64,000 nt of DNA from RPQJ01 sp963846885 (lineage in GTDB: Bacteria > Pseudomonadota > Gammaproteobacteria > Steroidobacterales > Steroidobacteraceae), in NCBI GenBank assembly GCA_963846885.1, contig CAWJXS010000020.1, positions 186,001-250,000 of the forward strand, read 5' to 3'. The first letter of the stretch is position 1, and every line of letters begins with the position of its first letter. The position numbers and the translations under genes were made by a program. Under the pieces are notes generated by a model. That model made no database searches, was not told where the DNA came from, and saw only the letters and a program-made list of their open reading frames with translations. This document shows positions 46,517 to 55,131 of this stretch, one piece after another.

Positions 46517-48562
46517 ATGAACTCTCCTTACCCCCACCTGCTGGCACCCCTCGACCTCGGCTTCGTCAAGTTGCGCAACCGGGTCTTGATGGGCTCGATG
46601 CACACCGGACTGGAGGACGATCCGAAGAAATTCCCGCGCCTCGAAGCGTATTTCGCCGAGCGTGCACGCGGCGGCGTCGGGCTGATCGTCACCGGCGGCT
46701 TCGCGCCCAACATCGAGGGCTGGGCTGCACCTTTCTCCGGCCGGCTCACGACGCGCGCCGCCGCGGCGCGCCACCGGTCCATCACCGGCGCGGTGCATGC
46801 CGAGGGCGGCCACATCGCGCTGCAGATCCTGCATACGGGCCGGTACGGCTACCACCCGCTCGCCGTCGCGCCCTCGCGCCTCAAGGCGCCGATCTCACCT
46901 TTTACGCCGCGGGCCCTGAGCGAACGGGGCATCGAGCGGCAGATCCGCGCTTTCGTGCGTTGCGCGTCGCTCGCCCGCGAGGCCGGCTACGACGGCGTCG
47001 AAATCATGGGATCGGAAGGGTATTTCATCAACCAGTTCATCGCCGCGCATACCAACCGGCGCACGGATCGCTGGGGCGGCAGTTTCGAGAATCGTTGCCG
47101 GCTGCCGGTCGAGATCGTGGCCCGCACGCGCGCGGCCGTGGGTCCCGACTTCATCCTGGTCTACCGGCTGTCGATGCTCGACCTCGTGCCCGACGGCAGC
47201 GACTGGAGCGAGGTCGTGCAGCTCGCGCAGGCCATCGAGCGCGCGGGCGCGACGATCATCAACACCGGCATCGGCTGGCACGAGGCGCGCGTGCCGACGA
47301 TCGCGACATCCGTGCCGCGGGCAGCGTTCGCGTGGGTGACGCACAAGCTGAAGGGCCAGGTGGGCATCCCGCTGTGCGCGACCAACCGCATCAACGCGCC
47401 CGAGGTCGGTGAACGCATCCTCGCGGAGGGCGCGGCCGACATGGTCTCGATGGCGCGCCCGTTGCTGGCCGACGCCGAGTTCGTGAACAAGGCCGCCGCG
47501 GGACGCGCAGACGAAATCAACACCTGCATCGCATGCAACCAGGCGTGCCTCGATCACGTGTTCCAGCGCAAGATCGCTTCGTGCCTGGTCAATCCGCGGG
47601 CCGGCCACGAGACCGAACTACGCTATGAGCGCACGGCCAGCCCGAAGAAATTCGCAGTCGTGGGCGCAGGGCCGGCCGGACTGGCTTGCGCCACGGTCCT
47701 GGCGGAGCGCGGGCACGCGGTCGACCTGTTCGAATCGGCTGACGAGATCGGCGGCCAGTTCAACCTGGCGCGACGGGTCCCGGGCAAGGAAGAGTTCGCA
47801 GAGACGCTGCGCTACTTCCGGCGCCGGCTGCAGGTGACCGGAGTCAACGTGCACCTCGGAGTGCGCGCCGATCTCGCGCGCCTGCGTGATGGCGGTTACG
47901 CCGAGGTGATCCTGGCCACAGGCGTCTCGCCGCGCGATCCCGACATACCTGGCGCGGCCGAGCACCGGACGTCGGGGAAGGTGCTGCCCTATGCGGATGT
48001 CCTGCTTGGACGTCACGCGTGCGGGCCGCGCGTCGCGATCGTCGGCGCCGGCGGCATCGGCTTCGACGTGGCCGAGTTCCTCGTCTCGGAGCGGCATTCG
48101 ACGGCACTCGACCTGGCCGCATGGCAGCGGGAATGGGGCGTGACCGATCCCGGACTTGCACGCAGCGGCCTCGCGCCGCCACAAGTGGCGCCGCCCGAGC
48201 GACACGTGTACCTGCTGCAGCGCAAGTCGACGCCACTCGGCAAGGGTCTCGGCAAGACGACCGGCTGGATCCATCGCGCGGCACTGCGGATGAAACGCGT
48301 CGAGATGCTGGGCGGCGTCAACTACGAGCGCGTCGACGAGCGCGGGTTGCACATCAGCTTCGGCGAGCAGCGCTCGCAGCCCATGCTGCTGGAAGTCGAC
48401 AACGTCGTGCTCTGTGCCGGGCAGCTGCCCCTGTGCGAGCTCTATGACCCGCTGGAGATGTCGGGCGTGACGGTGCACAAGATTGGCGGGGCGGACGTCG
48501 CCAGCGAACTCGATGCGAAGCGTGCAATCGACCAGGGCTCGCGGCTCGCCGCGCGCCTCTGA
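46517..48562 (+). CDS. fadH: 2,4-dienoyl-CoA reductase (NADPH), FadH/old yellow enzyme family
   Basis: 681 aa. N-terminal FMN-binding barrel: LGFVKLRNRVLMGSMHTGLE, then GSEGYFINQF and HTNRRTDRWGGSFENR with catalytic Tyr/His. A [4Fe-4S] cluster is ligated by C337-x2-C340-x3-C344-x11-C356, the same spacing as E. coli FadH. FAD/NADPH domain: VVGAGPAGLACATVLAERGH and VAIVGAGGIGFDVAEFL. It reduces 2,4-dienoyl-CoA from unsaturated fatty acids. No beta-oxidation genes are adjacent. Confidence 0.95.
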   Translation: MNSPYPHLLAPLDLGFVKLRNRVLMGSMHTGLEDDPKKFPRLEAYFAERARGGVGLIVTGGFAPNIEGWAAPFSGRLTTRAAAARHRSITGAVHAEGGHIALQILHTGRYGYHPLAVAPSRLKAPISPFTPRALSERGIERQIRAFVRCASLAREAGYDGVEIMGSEGYFINQFIAAHTNRRTDRWGGSFENRCRLPVEIVARTRAAVGPDFILVYRLSMLDLVPDGSDWSEVVQLAQAIERAGATIINTGIGWHEARVPTIATSVPRAAFAWVTHKLKGQVGIPLCATNRINAPEVGERILAEGAADMVSMARPLLADAEFVNKAAAGRADEINTCIACNQACLDHVFQRKIASCLVNPRAGHETELRYERTASPKKFAVVGAGPAGLACATVLAERGHAVDLFESADEIGGQFNLARRVPGKEEFAETLRYFRRRLQVTGVNVHLGVRADLARLRDGGYAEVILATGVSPRDPDIPGAAEHRTSGKVLPYADVLLGRHACGPRVAIVGAGGIGFDVAEFLVSERHSTALDLAAWQREWGVTDPGLARSGLAPPQVAPPERHVYLLQRKSTPLGKGLGKTTGWIHRAALRMKRVEMLGGVNYERVDERGLHISFGEQRSQPMLLEVDNVVLCAGQLPLCELYDPLEMSGVTVHKIGGADVASELDAKRAIDQGSRLAARL

Positions 48563-48578
48563 GCGGGGGCATGTGCAT

Positions 48579-49349
48579 TCACTGCAGCGGGAAAGGCACG
48601 CCTGACTCGACCGCGGCGTGCTCCTCGGCCCGCTTGGCGGCAAGGACCGCCTTGAGCAGCAGCGCGTGGTTGTGTTCGTCCTGCCCGGCGGTGAGATAGC
48701 GATCCGCCAGCACCAGCACTTTTTCCAGGTACGCGCGGCGCTCGTCCAGGTAAAGCAGCGTCTTGGCGACGGAGTTCGGGTCGTGGCCCTGGACGTACAG
48801 CGCGTCCGCCGCGCGCAGTGCCGCCGCGTACTGGTCGGGCGAGGGCTTGCGCCGATAGGTGCGCTCGGCCGCTGCCTCGTCCTCCGGTAGTCCCTGGCCC
48901 GGCGGGCGGGCGGGCGGCGGCGATCCCCGCCGCGGCGGCCCGTGCAGCAGCGCGCGCATGATGTCGGTGGTGGTCACGATGCCGAGCACGCGCTCGTCCC
49001 CGTCGACGATCGTGATCGCGTGCTGGCCGGAAGTGACGATGAGGTCGACCAGTTCGCCCACGCTGGCCGACGGCGAGCGGCTCACCGCCGGCGTCTGCAT
49101 GATCTGCTCGATGCGGAACTTGCTGTCGAGGAAGGCGGTGCGGTCGAGGCCTCCGCGCGGCGCAAAGTACTCGACCTTGATCAGGTCGGCCGTACTGAGC
49201 ATGCCGGCGAGCCGTCCGTCGCGCACGACCGGCAGGTGATGGATCGGATAGTGCCGGAAGCAATCGAATGCTTCGCTCAGCGGACGGTCGCTTTCGATCA
49301 CGACCACGGCTTCGGTCATGATGCGCGAGACGGGTTCTTCGGGTCGCAT
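48579..49349 (-). CDS. CBS-domain pair protein
   Basis: 256 aa. Two CBS domains: residues ~5-62 (RIMTEAVVVIESDRPLSEAFD, HLPVVRDGRLAGMLSTADLI) and ~82-138 (MQTPAVSRSPSASVGELVDLI, AITIVDGDERVLGIVTTTDIM). The rest is a helical C-terminal part (AYLEKVLVLADRYLTAGQDEHNHALLLKAV). CBS pairs sense adenosine nucleotides. Regulatory target unknown; it is tail-to-tail with fadH. Confidence 0.88.
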   Translation of the reverse strand: MRPEEPVSRIMTEAVVVIESDRPLSEAFDCFRHYPIHHLPVVRDGRLAGMLSTADLIKVEYFAPRGGLDRTAFLDSKFRIEQIMQTPAVSRSPSASVGELVDLIVTSGQHAITIVDGDERVLGIVTTTDIMRALLHGPPRRGSPPPARPPGQGLPEDEAAAERTYRRKPSPDQYAAALRAADALYVQGHDPNSVAKTLLYLDERRAYLEKVLVLADRYLTAGQDEHNHALLLKAVLAAKRAEEHAAVESGVPFPLQ

Positions 49350-49450
49350 GGTGCGCTGATCCTTCCTGCAAAGGATAGCGCGGATCGGCGCGGTGCCGGC
49401 GCCTGCGCCGCTGCGAACGCTACCTAGCAGGCTCGGTACTTGCGCCTAAA

Positions 49451-50281
49451 TCACGGCGCGACGCCGGAGCGATCGAGCAGCAGTTCGACCTTGTCGCGGA
49501 AACTGCGGCTGAGCTTCACTTCCTGTCCCGACTGCAGCTTCAGGAAGCATTCGCCGTTCAGGTGCGGCCGGAGCGATTTCACACGCGCCAGGTTGACGAT
49601 CGTCGAGCGGTGCACGCGCTGGAACACCAGCGGGTCGAGCATCTCCTCGAGCTCCTTCATCGTGGCGCGCAGCACGTGCGTCTGGCCGTCGGCGTGCAGG
49701 CACATGTAGTCACCCGCGGCGTCGATCCAGTCGATCGTGGTCACGTCGAGCCGGAGTGTTTCGCGGCCGGTGCGGATCGGCAGCATGCGCGCATAGCGGG
49801 GCGCGGCGGGAGCCTGGGGCGCGGCAGCTGCGCCCGGTTCGGTTTCCAGCTCGCCGTTGCCTTTCACCTCGGCCAGCAGGGCCATCAGTTGCTCGCGCTG
49901 CGCCAGGGCCTGTCGCTGTTGCCACTGCGCGCGCACGCGGTCGAGCGCCGCCGCGAGCCGCGCTTCGTCGACGGGCTTCAGCAGGTAGTCGAGAGCGTGC
50001 GCCTCGAAGGCGTTGATGGCGTAGCGATCGAAGGCCGTCACGAAGACGACCATCGGCATGCTTTCCTGCGGCACCTGCGCCACCAGGTCGAGCCCGGACA
50101 TGCCCGGCATCTGGATGTCGAGGAAGATCAGGTCGGGCGCTTCTTCGGCGATGGCGGCAAGCGCCTCGCGCCCGTTGGCGCACTGGCGCACGATGCTGAT
50201 GTCGGTATGTTCCCTCAGGCGCAGCTCGAGGCCGCGCCGGGCCAGCGGTTCGTCGTCGACGATCAGGGTACGGATGGTCAT
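49451..50281 (-). CDS. LytTR-type response regulator
   Basis: 276 aa. Receiver domain 1-120 with the acidic pair D9/D10, phospho-acceptor Asp55 in LIFLDIQMPG, Thr in VFVTAFDRY and Lys in LLKPVDEARL. An Ala/Pro linker (~150-165) leads to a LytTR DNA-binding domain (IDWIDAAGDYMCLHADGQT, VFQRVHRSTIVNLARVKSL, VKLSRSFRDKVE). It is encoded with and overlaps by 4 bp the LytS-type kinase. Autoregulation and cell-envelope or metabolite control are common for this class; targets here are unknown. Confidence 0.94.
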   Translation of the reverse strand: MTIRTLIVDDEPLARRGLELRLREHTDISIVRQCANGREALAAIAEEAPDLIFLDIQMPGMSGLDLVAQVPQESMPMVVFVTAFDRYAINAFEAHALDYLLKPVDEARLAAALDRVRAQWQQRQALAQREQLMALLAEVKGNGELETEPGAAAAPQAPAAPRYARMLPIRTGRETLRLDVTTIDWIDAAGDYMCLHADGQTHVLRATMKELEEMLDPLVFQRVHRSTIVNLARVKSLRPHLNGECFLKLQSGQEVKLSRSFRDKVELLLDRSGVAP

Positions 50282-51351
50282 GTCGGTTGCGTCGCCCGTT
50301 CGAATGGCAGCGAGATCTCGAGCCGCAGGCCCGGCCGCGAGAAGCGCACCGCGAGCTTCTGCTGGTCGCCGTACAGCACGGCCAGCCGCTCGCGCGTATT
50401 GCGGAATCCTACGCCGCGACCGGCGCCGAGTTCGACACCCACCGGCAGCCCCGGGCCATCGTCCTGCACCACGAGGTGCAGATGTCCTGCATCCTCACGT
50501 GCTTCGATCCGCAGGCGCCCGCCCTCCTCGCGCGGCGCAACCGCATATTTCAGCGAGTTCTCGACCAGCGGCTGCAGGATCATCGACGGCACGAGCGCCT
50601 GGGTGGCGGACTCGTCGATGTCGAACTCGAGCCGGAGGCGATCGCCGAACCGCAGCTGCTCGATGCCCAGGTAGAGGTTCAGCGCGTCGAGCTCCTGCCG
50701 CAGCGTCACCTTCTTCATCGGATCCTGGTCGAGCGTGTAGCGCAGGAAATCCGACAGGCGCCCGACCGCCTGGTTCGCGACCTTGCCCTGGTTGTCCAGG
50801 ATCAGCGTCGAGATCGCGTTCAGCGTGTTGAACAGGAAGTGCGGATTGAGCTGGTAGCGCAGCATCTTGACCTGCGCTTCCTGTGCGAGCGCGGCGGCGC
50901 GCAACATCGATTCGCGCTGCTCCTGCAGGGCCTCGTAGTACTTGATCCCGAAATACAGGCCCGACCAGCAGAGCACGAGATACGTCGAGGTGATCGCGCC
51001 CATGAAGATGCCGTACCACGGCTCGTTGGCCATCGCGGTGGGCTCGACCCAGCGCACGTAGGACGAGTTGATGATGACGCGCCACCCGAGCGCCACGCAC
51101 CAGGACGAGAAGAGCACGACCGGCACGACCACGGTGAGTCGCTGGCCGAGCAGCCGCCGATAGAGATAACGCAGGGGCGCGGACAGCAGGAAGCCGCCCG
51201 CGGCAGCCGCCAGCACCACCTTGACGTATGACGTCGGCTTCTCATACAGCACCGAGCCCAGGTACTGCGTGATCAGGTAGGCGCTCCAGCCGAGCGTATG
51301 GAGCGCCCAGAAGAGCAGGTTGCGATTGCGGCGGAGGTCGTCGAGAGTCAC
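50278..51351 (-). CDS. LytS/YehU-type membrane sensor histidine kinase
   Basis: 357 aa. Four membrane segments in ~10-135 (FWALHTLGWSAYLITQYLG; VVLAAAAGGFLLSAPL; LTVVVPVVLFSSWCVALGW; GAITSTYLVLCWSGLYFGI). Then a His_kinase domain with H171 in QLNPHFLFNTLNAIS, and an ATPase domain with VPSMILQPLVENSLKYAV (N box) and DDGPGLP, GVGFRNTRERL. No periplasmic ligand domain is evident, so sensing is probably within the membrane. Partner of the adjacent LytTR regulator. Confidence 0.93.
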   Translation of the reverse strand: MTLDDLRRNRNLLFWALHTLGWSAYLITQYLGSVLYEKPTSYVKVVLAAAAGGFLLSAPLRYLYRRLLGQRLTVVVPVVLFSSWCVALGWRVIINSSYVRWVEPTAMANEPWYGIFMGAITSTYLVLCWSGLYFGIKYYEALQEQRESMLRAAALAQEAQVKMLRYQLNPHFLFNTLNAISTLILDNQGKVANQAVGRLSDFLRYTLDQDPMKKVTLRQELDALNLYLGIEQLRFGDRLRLEFDIDESATQALVPSMILQPLVENSLKYAVAPREEGGRLRIEAREDAGHLHLVVQDDGPGLPVGVELGAGRGVGFRNTRERLAVLYGDQQKLAVRFSRPGLRLEISLPFERATQPT

Positions 51352-51423
51352 CGCGGGAGCTTAGCGGGGCGGCCGTCCGCGCGGTAACGGTTCGTCGCAC
51401 TGCGCGCACTGCTCGTCCCAGGC

Positions 51424-51834
51424 TCAATCAGCCAGGGCGTGCACGTAGGCCTCGCAGCCGGCTTCGAACCGCGGACCGGCCCCGGCGCAGTGGCTGGCAT
51501 CGGCGAGATCGTTTTCCCGGGCCCAGTGGAAGCCGGCCTGCTCCGCTGTAACCGTCGCCTGGACGAAGGCACGACACCCTTCGGCAAAGGCGGGGTCGTT
51601 GCGGGCGAGGCAGGCGCGCGGGTCGGTGATGGCCTGGCGCTCGGCCCAGTCGAAGCCCGCCTTGTGCGAGCCGCACCGGTCGTCGCGACAGGGGTGGCCC
51701 AGGAATGAGCGGGCCGCAGGTGCGCCGACGGTACGGTCAGCTGCACCCGCGCAAAGAATCATCAGGCAGGCGAGCGTGGATCGCAGCACCCGCGGGCTGC
51801 GCCTGGCCCGGGTGCGAAGCGGATTGGCCGTCAT
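51424..51834 (-). CDS. Secreted small Cys-containing protein with two internal repeats
   Basis: 136 aa from the ATG at 51834 (GGAG upstream), with signal VLRSTLACLMILCAGAADRTVGA. The mature protein has a CRDDRC motif and then two copies of a ~35-residue unit: KAGFDWAERQAITDPRACL...AFAEGCRAFVQA and QAGFHWARENDLADASHCA...RFEAGCEAYVHA. Each unit holds two Cys, suggesting one disulfide per repeat. Not a named family to my knowledge. Probably periplasmic. Confidence 0.7.
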   Translation of the reverse strand: MTANPLRTRARRSPRVLRSTLACLMILCAGAADRTVGAPAARSFLGHPCRDDRCGSHKAGFDWAERQAITDPRACLARNDPAFAEGCRAFVQATVTAEQAGFHWARENDLADASHCAGAGPRFEAGCEAYVHALAD

Positions 51835-51947
51835 GCGAATCTCCGGCGGGGCCAACAGGGCCCGGCACGCACCACGCTAGTGGCTGCGCGGCGCCCGGTA
51901 TCTGCGACTTTGACGGCAGTAGTCGCAGATTCGGCGCGCGGCGGTAC

Positions 51948-52085
51948 TCAGCGGTGCTTGCGCTTCGAATCCTGCGCTGAATGCACCAGGTGCTCGACGC
52001 CATCGAGCGCCACGACGAAGATGAGCAGGACGGCGAGCATGTCGACGCCGAGCAGCCGGAAAGTTTCCATCCAGGTCATTTCCAC
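51948..52085 (-). CDS. Very small single-pass membrane protein
   Basis: About 45 aa from a GTG at 52085, preceded by a strong GGAGGAGAA at about seven bases. The sequence is a membrane helix (LGVDMLAVLLIFVVALDGVEHL) with a charged C-terminus (QDSKRKHR). A start at the ATG 52079 is equally possible. The ribosome-binding site and helix support it, but no homologue is known to me. Confidence 0.5.
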   Translation of the reverse strand: MEMTWMETFRLLGVDMLAVLLIFVVALDGVEHLVHSAQDSKRKHR

Positions 52086-52401
52086 GATCGTTCTCCTCCA
52101 TCGGTGCCTGACGTGCCGCCTGGCGGTCATCGGGCCGTGCAGTTCACAGGTTGGGTCTCCTGTGGCGGCACGCGGGGCATCGACGTGAGCTGATCCTAAA
52201 CTAATTTTGCTGCGGCGCAGCAGACGTGGTTCTCAGTTTTGAGGTAACCCCTTGGAATTGCTACGTAAATGGAGCAATCGGCTGCGCTTTCCGCGAGCGC
52301 AACTGCGCAATCGGCTGCGCGGGGCACCGCCGCAATGAAGAAAGCCGGCAAAGCCGGCTTTCCTGCGCTTGCGTACCCGTTATCCGGGTAGGGATCATCA
52401 C
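52086..52401. other. 316-bp intergenic region with a short direct repeat
   Basis: No gene is seen. It contains the terminator at 52341-52361, a TGCTGC/GCAGCA hairpin near 52208-52222, and the 14-base sequence GCAATCGGCTGCGC repeated at 52274-52287 and 52307-52320. AT-rich DNA (TAAACTAATTTTGC near 52196) could hold a promoter for the small minus-strand gene. Confidence 0.5.
52341..52361 (-). terminator. Terminator for the gene at 52402-52797
   Basis: AAAGCCGGC (52341-52349) and GCCGGCTTT (52353-52361) form a perfect 9-bp stem with a 3-base loop; on the minus strand TTTCTTCATT follows. It lies 41 bases after that gene's stop. Confidence 0.8.
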
Positions 52402-52797
52402 TCAGGGAAACTGGATTTTCCCGCGGGGCGGGCCACCCTGCCCGAGCGCTGCGGCGGCGCCGGCGTCGGGGATCACGATCGAGGACGCCTGCTGGCGGCG
52501 CATCTCCTGCAGTTCCTGCATCGTTTCCTCGAAGGCCACCTTGGCGCCGTCGGCAAAGCCCGCACAGGCTTCGGCGAGGTTGGCCGCGGGGATCTCGAAC
52601 GACAGCGGCAGCACGCCCGCGGGCGTCATGATCTGCGCCTGGCCCAGGTAGATGGCGGGACGCGCGGGATCGGTCGAGCCGTCGGACTTCACCGGCGTCA
52701 TGACGCGGATCGTGCCGACCTTGCGGTCGGAGAACGTGTCCTCACGGTACAGTTCGTTGACGTCCATGCGGGGATCGGGTGCGTTCGGGCCGGCCAT
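52402..52797 (-). CDS. Conserved cytoplasmic protein of unknown function
   Basis: 131 aa. The conserved-looking core is MDVNELYREDTFSDRKVGTI, MTPVKSDGSTDPARPAIYLG, TPAGVLPLSFEIPAANLAEA and EETMQELQEMRRQQASSIVI. No signal peptide or transmembrane helix. I recognise the pattern as a conserved gammaproteobacterial hypothetical but not its role. It ends at a good terminator. A reading from 52830 adds 11 residues. Confidence 0.75.
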   Translation of the reverse strand: MAGPNAPDPRMDVNELYREDTFSDRKVGTIRVMTPVKSDGSTDPARPAIYLGQAQIMTPAGVLPLSFEIPAANLAEACAGFADGAKVAFEETMQELQEMRRQQASSIVIPDAGAAAALGQGGPPRGKIQFP

Positions 52798-52858
52798 GCT
52801 TGAGTCCTTGTGCTTGCGGGTTGCGCGCACTGGGCGCGGTGGAAAGCGGCAAACGTTA

Positions 52859-53068
52859 TCAGAATCTGGCGTCGCCTTCGCCGTCCGGCGGGCCGTTCCA
52901 GCGTCCTTCGCGCGGCCAGGGCGACAGGGCGATGTAGTAAAGCAGCAGCAGGTTGACCAGCGGAATCGACGCCATGATCGCGAGCCAGGGCGGGAAGCCC
53001 ATGCGCCCCAGGATCTTCCAGAACGCGACGAGCTGCAGCAGCGACAGGATGAAGAAGGCGCGGATCAT
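52859..53068 (-). CDS. Small two-helix membrane protein
   Basis: 69 aa with GGAGAG before the ATG. Two hydrophobic segments: IRAFFILSLLQLVAFWKIL and WLAIMASIPLVNLLLLYYIAL, then a polar tail (SPWPREGRWNGPPDGEG). Upstream of, and on the same strand as, the 131-aa conserved gene, 61 bp apart, so they may be co-transcribed. Function unknown. Confidence 0.65.
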   Translation of the reverse strand: MIRAFFILSLLQLVAFWKILGRMGFPPWLAIMASIPLVNLLLLYYIALSPWPREGRWNGPPDGEGDARF

Positions 53069-53253
53069 TCGGCTCTCCGGGAGCGGACGGCTCCAGTGAC
53101 GGCCGGAATGATATCCCGTACGGATTCCACGCGAGCCAGCCGCTGTGCCGGTCCGAAGCGTTCCACTTCATCCGGCGTGCCGTACGACGCGGCCGTGTGC
53201 AACGAGTTAACCTGTCAGTACCCTATGACGTCACAAGGGTTGTGGAGCCGGAC

Positions 53254-55074
53254 ATGAGCAAGCTGGTGGAATGCGTGCCCAATTTTTCCGAAGGGCGCGA
53301 CGCCGCGGTGATCCGCAGTATCGCGGCGGAGATCGAGGCTGTCCCTGGCGTGACGCTGCTCGACGTCGATCCGGGCGCAGACACCAACCGCACGGTAGTC
53401 ACCTTCGTCGGCTCACCGGAGGCGGTGGTGGAGGCGGCCTTCCGCGCCGGCAAACGCGCCGCCGAAACCATCGACATGACGAAACATCACGGCAGCCACG
53501 CGCGCATGGGCGCGATGGACGTCTGCCCCTTCGTGCCTGTCGCCGGTGTCACCATGGCCGACTGCGTGGCGCTGGCCAGGGAATGCGGTCGCCGCATCGG
53601 CGAGCTCGGCATCCCGGTGTACCTCTACGAGCACGCCGCAACGAGCCCGTCCCGCAGCAACCTTGCCGCAGTGCGGGCCGGCGAGTACGAGGGGTTGGCA
53701 AGCAGGCTGGCGCAGCCAGACTGGAGGCCCGATTTCGGTCCGGCTGAGCACAATCCGCGGTCCGGCGCCTACATCATCGGCGCGCGCGAGTTCCTGATCG
53801 CCTACAACGTCAACCTTGCAACCACCGACAAGCGGTACGCGGACGACATCGCCTACAACCTGCGCGAGCGCGGCCGTCACAAGCGCAGCGGCAACGTCGC
53901 GCCTTTCTACTACAAGGGTGAGGTGGTGGTGTTCGGCAGGGACCACTTCCCCTGCGGTGCCTGTGGTCATGTCGCCAAGTCATGGGACGCGCTTGCGGCG
54001 CATTACCACGACGCCCACGACAGGGACCTGGCCGTCCGCTACGCCGCACTCGACTACCCGGCAGAAGCAGTCGAGGGACGACCCGTCTACGCGGACGGCC
54101 GCTTCTCGCACGTCAAGGCGGTCGGCTGGGTGGTCGACAAGTACCGTCGCGCGCAGATCTCCATCAACCTGACCGATTTCAAGGTGACGTCGGCCCATGC
54201 GGTCCTGGAGGCCGCGCGGGAGGAGGCCGCGCTGCGCGGCATTGCCGTCACTGGTTCCGAGATTGTCGGCGTGGTCCCGTTCGACGCCATGCTGGAATCC
54301 GGCCGCTACTACCTGCGTCGCATGCGCAAGTCCACCGGGCTCCCCATCGGCGACGTGATCGAAACCGCGGTGCAGGCCATGGGCCTGCGCGACGTCGCGC
54401 CATTCGAAACGGAAAAGAAAGTACTGGGCCTGCCCCGCCCCGCCGGTGACCTGGTCTGCAAGACAGTCGGCGAGTTCGTCGACGAGGTCTCGCGCGACAC
54501 GCCGGCTCCGGGCGGCGGTTCGATCGCCGCGCTGTCGGGCTCGATCGGCGCGGCGCTGGCCGCGATGGTCGCGAACCTCACGACCGGCAAGGCCGAGTTT
54601 GCCGAACGCTACGAGGAACTGGACGCGCTTGCCGCCAGGGCGCAAGACGTCAAGGACCTCCTGCTGGCCGCGGTCGACGCGGACACGCAGGCCTTCAACG
54701 GCGTGATGGACGCCCTGCGCATGCCGAAAGACACGCCGGACCAGAAGACCGCGCGCAGCCAGGCGCTCCAGTCCGGCTACATGCACGCCACCGAGGTCCC
54801 GTTGCATACCGCCCGGCAGTGCCGCGCGGCATTGGAACTGTGCCTGCTGGCCGCGCGCTGCGGCAACGACGTGATGATTACCGACGCCGGAGTCGGCGCC
54901 CTGGTCGCCCTCGCGGGGGTGAAGGGTGCAGCCTACAACGCGCGCATCAACCTGAAATCGATCAAGGATCCCGAGTTCGTCGAGCGCGTCGGCGCCGAGA
55001 TCGCGCGCCTCCTCGACGAGAGCCGGAACATTGCCGACCTCGTCGAACGCGAGGTCGAGCGCGTAGTGGGCTGA
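53254..55074 (+). CDS. Bifunctional glutamate formiminotransferase / formiminotetrahydrofolate cyclodeaminase
   Basis: 606 aa from the ATG at 53254 (TGGAG upstream). Residues 1-~330 are the formiminotransferase domain (LVECVPNFSEGRD, GSHARMGAMDVCPFVPV, SINLTDFKVT). Residues ~405-606 are the cyclodeaminase domain (VSRDTPAPGGGSIAALSG, HATEVPLHTAR, NDVMITDAGVGALVALAGVKGAAYNARIN). It moves the formimino group of histidine-derived formiminoglutamate to tetrahydrofolate and releases ammonia. An insertion at ~225-275 carries a C2H2-like motif C234-x2-C237-x12-H250-x4-H255, which I do not know from other members. First gene of the hut cluster. Confidence 0.93.
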   Translation: MSKLVECVPNFSEGRDAAVIRSIAAEIEAVPGVTLLDVDPGADTNRTVVTFVGSPEAVVEAAFRAGKRAAETIDMTKHHGSHARMGAMDVCPFVPVAGVTMADCVALARECGRRIGELGIPVYLYEHAATSPSRSNLAAVRAGEYEGLASRLAQPDWRPDFGPAEHNPRSGAYIIGAREFLIAYNVNLATTDKRYADDIAYNLRERGRHKRSGNVAPFYYKGEVVVFGRDHFPCGACGHVAKSWDALAAHYHDAHDRDLAVRYAALDYPAEAVEGRPVYADGRFSHVKAVGWVVDKYRRAQISINLTDFKVTSAHAVLEAAREEAALRGIAVTGSEIVGVVPFDAMLESGRYYLRRMRKSTGLPIGDVIETAVQAMGLRDVAPFETEKKVLGLPRPAGDLVCKTVGEFVDEVSRDTPAPGGGSIAALSGSIGAALAAMVANLTTGKAEFAERYEELDALAARAQDVKDLLLAAVDADTQAFNGVMDALRMPKDTPDQKTARSQALQSGYMHATEVPLHTARQCRAALELCLLAARCGNDVMITDAGVGALVALAGVKGAAYNARINLKSIKDPEFVERVGAEIARLLDESRNIADLVEREVERVVG

Positions 55075-55131
55075 TCTTCAGGATGCCCGCCGCCCGGATC
55101 GCCCACGTGACAGGGATGCTATAAGGCGCGC

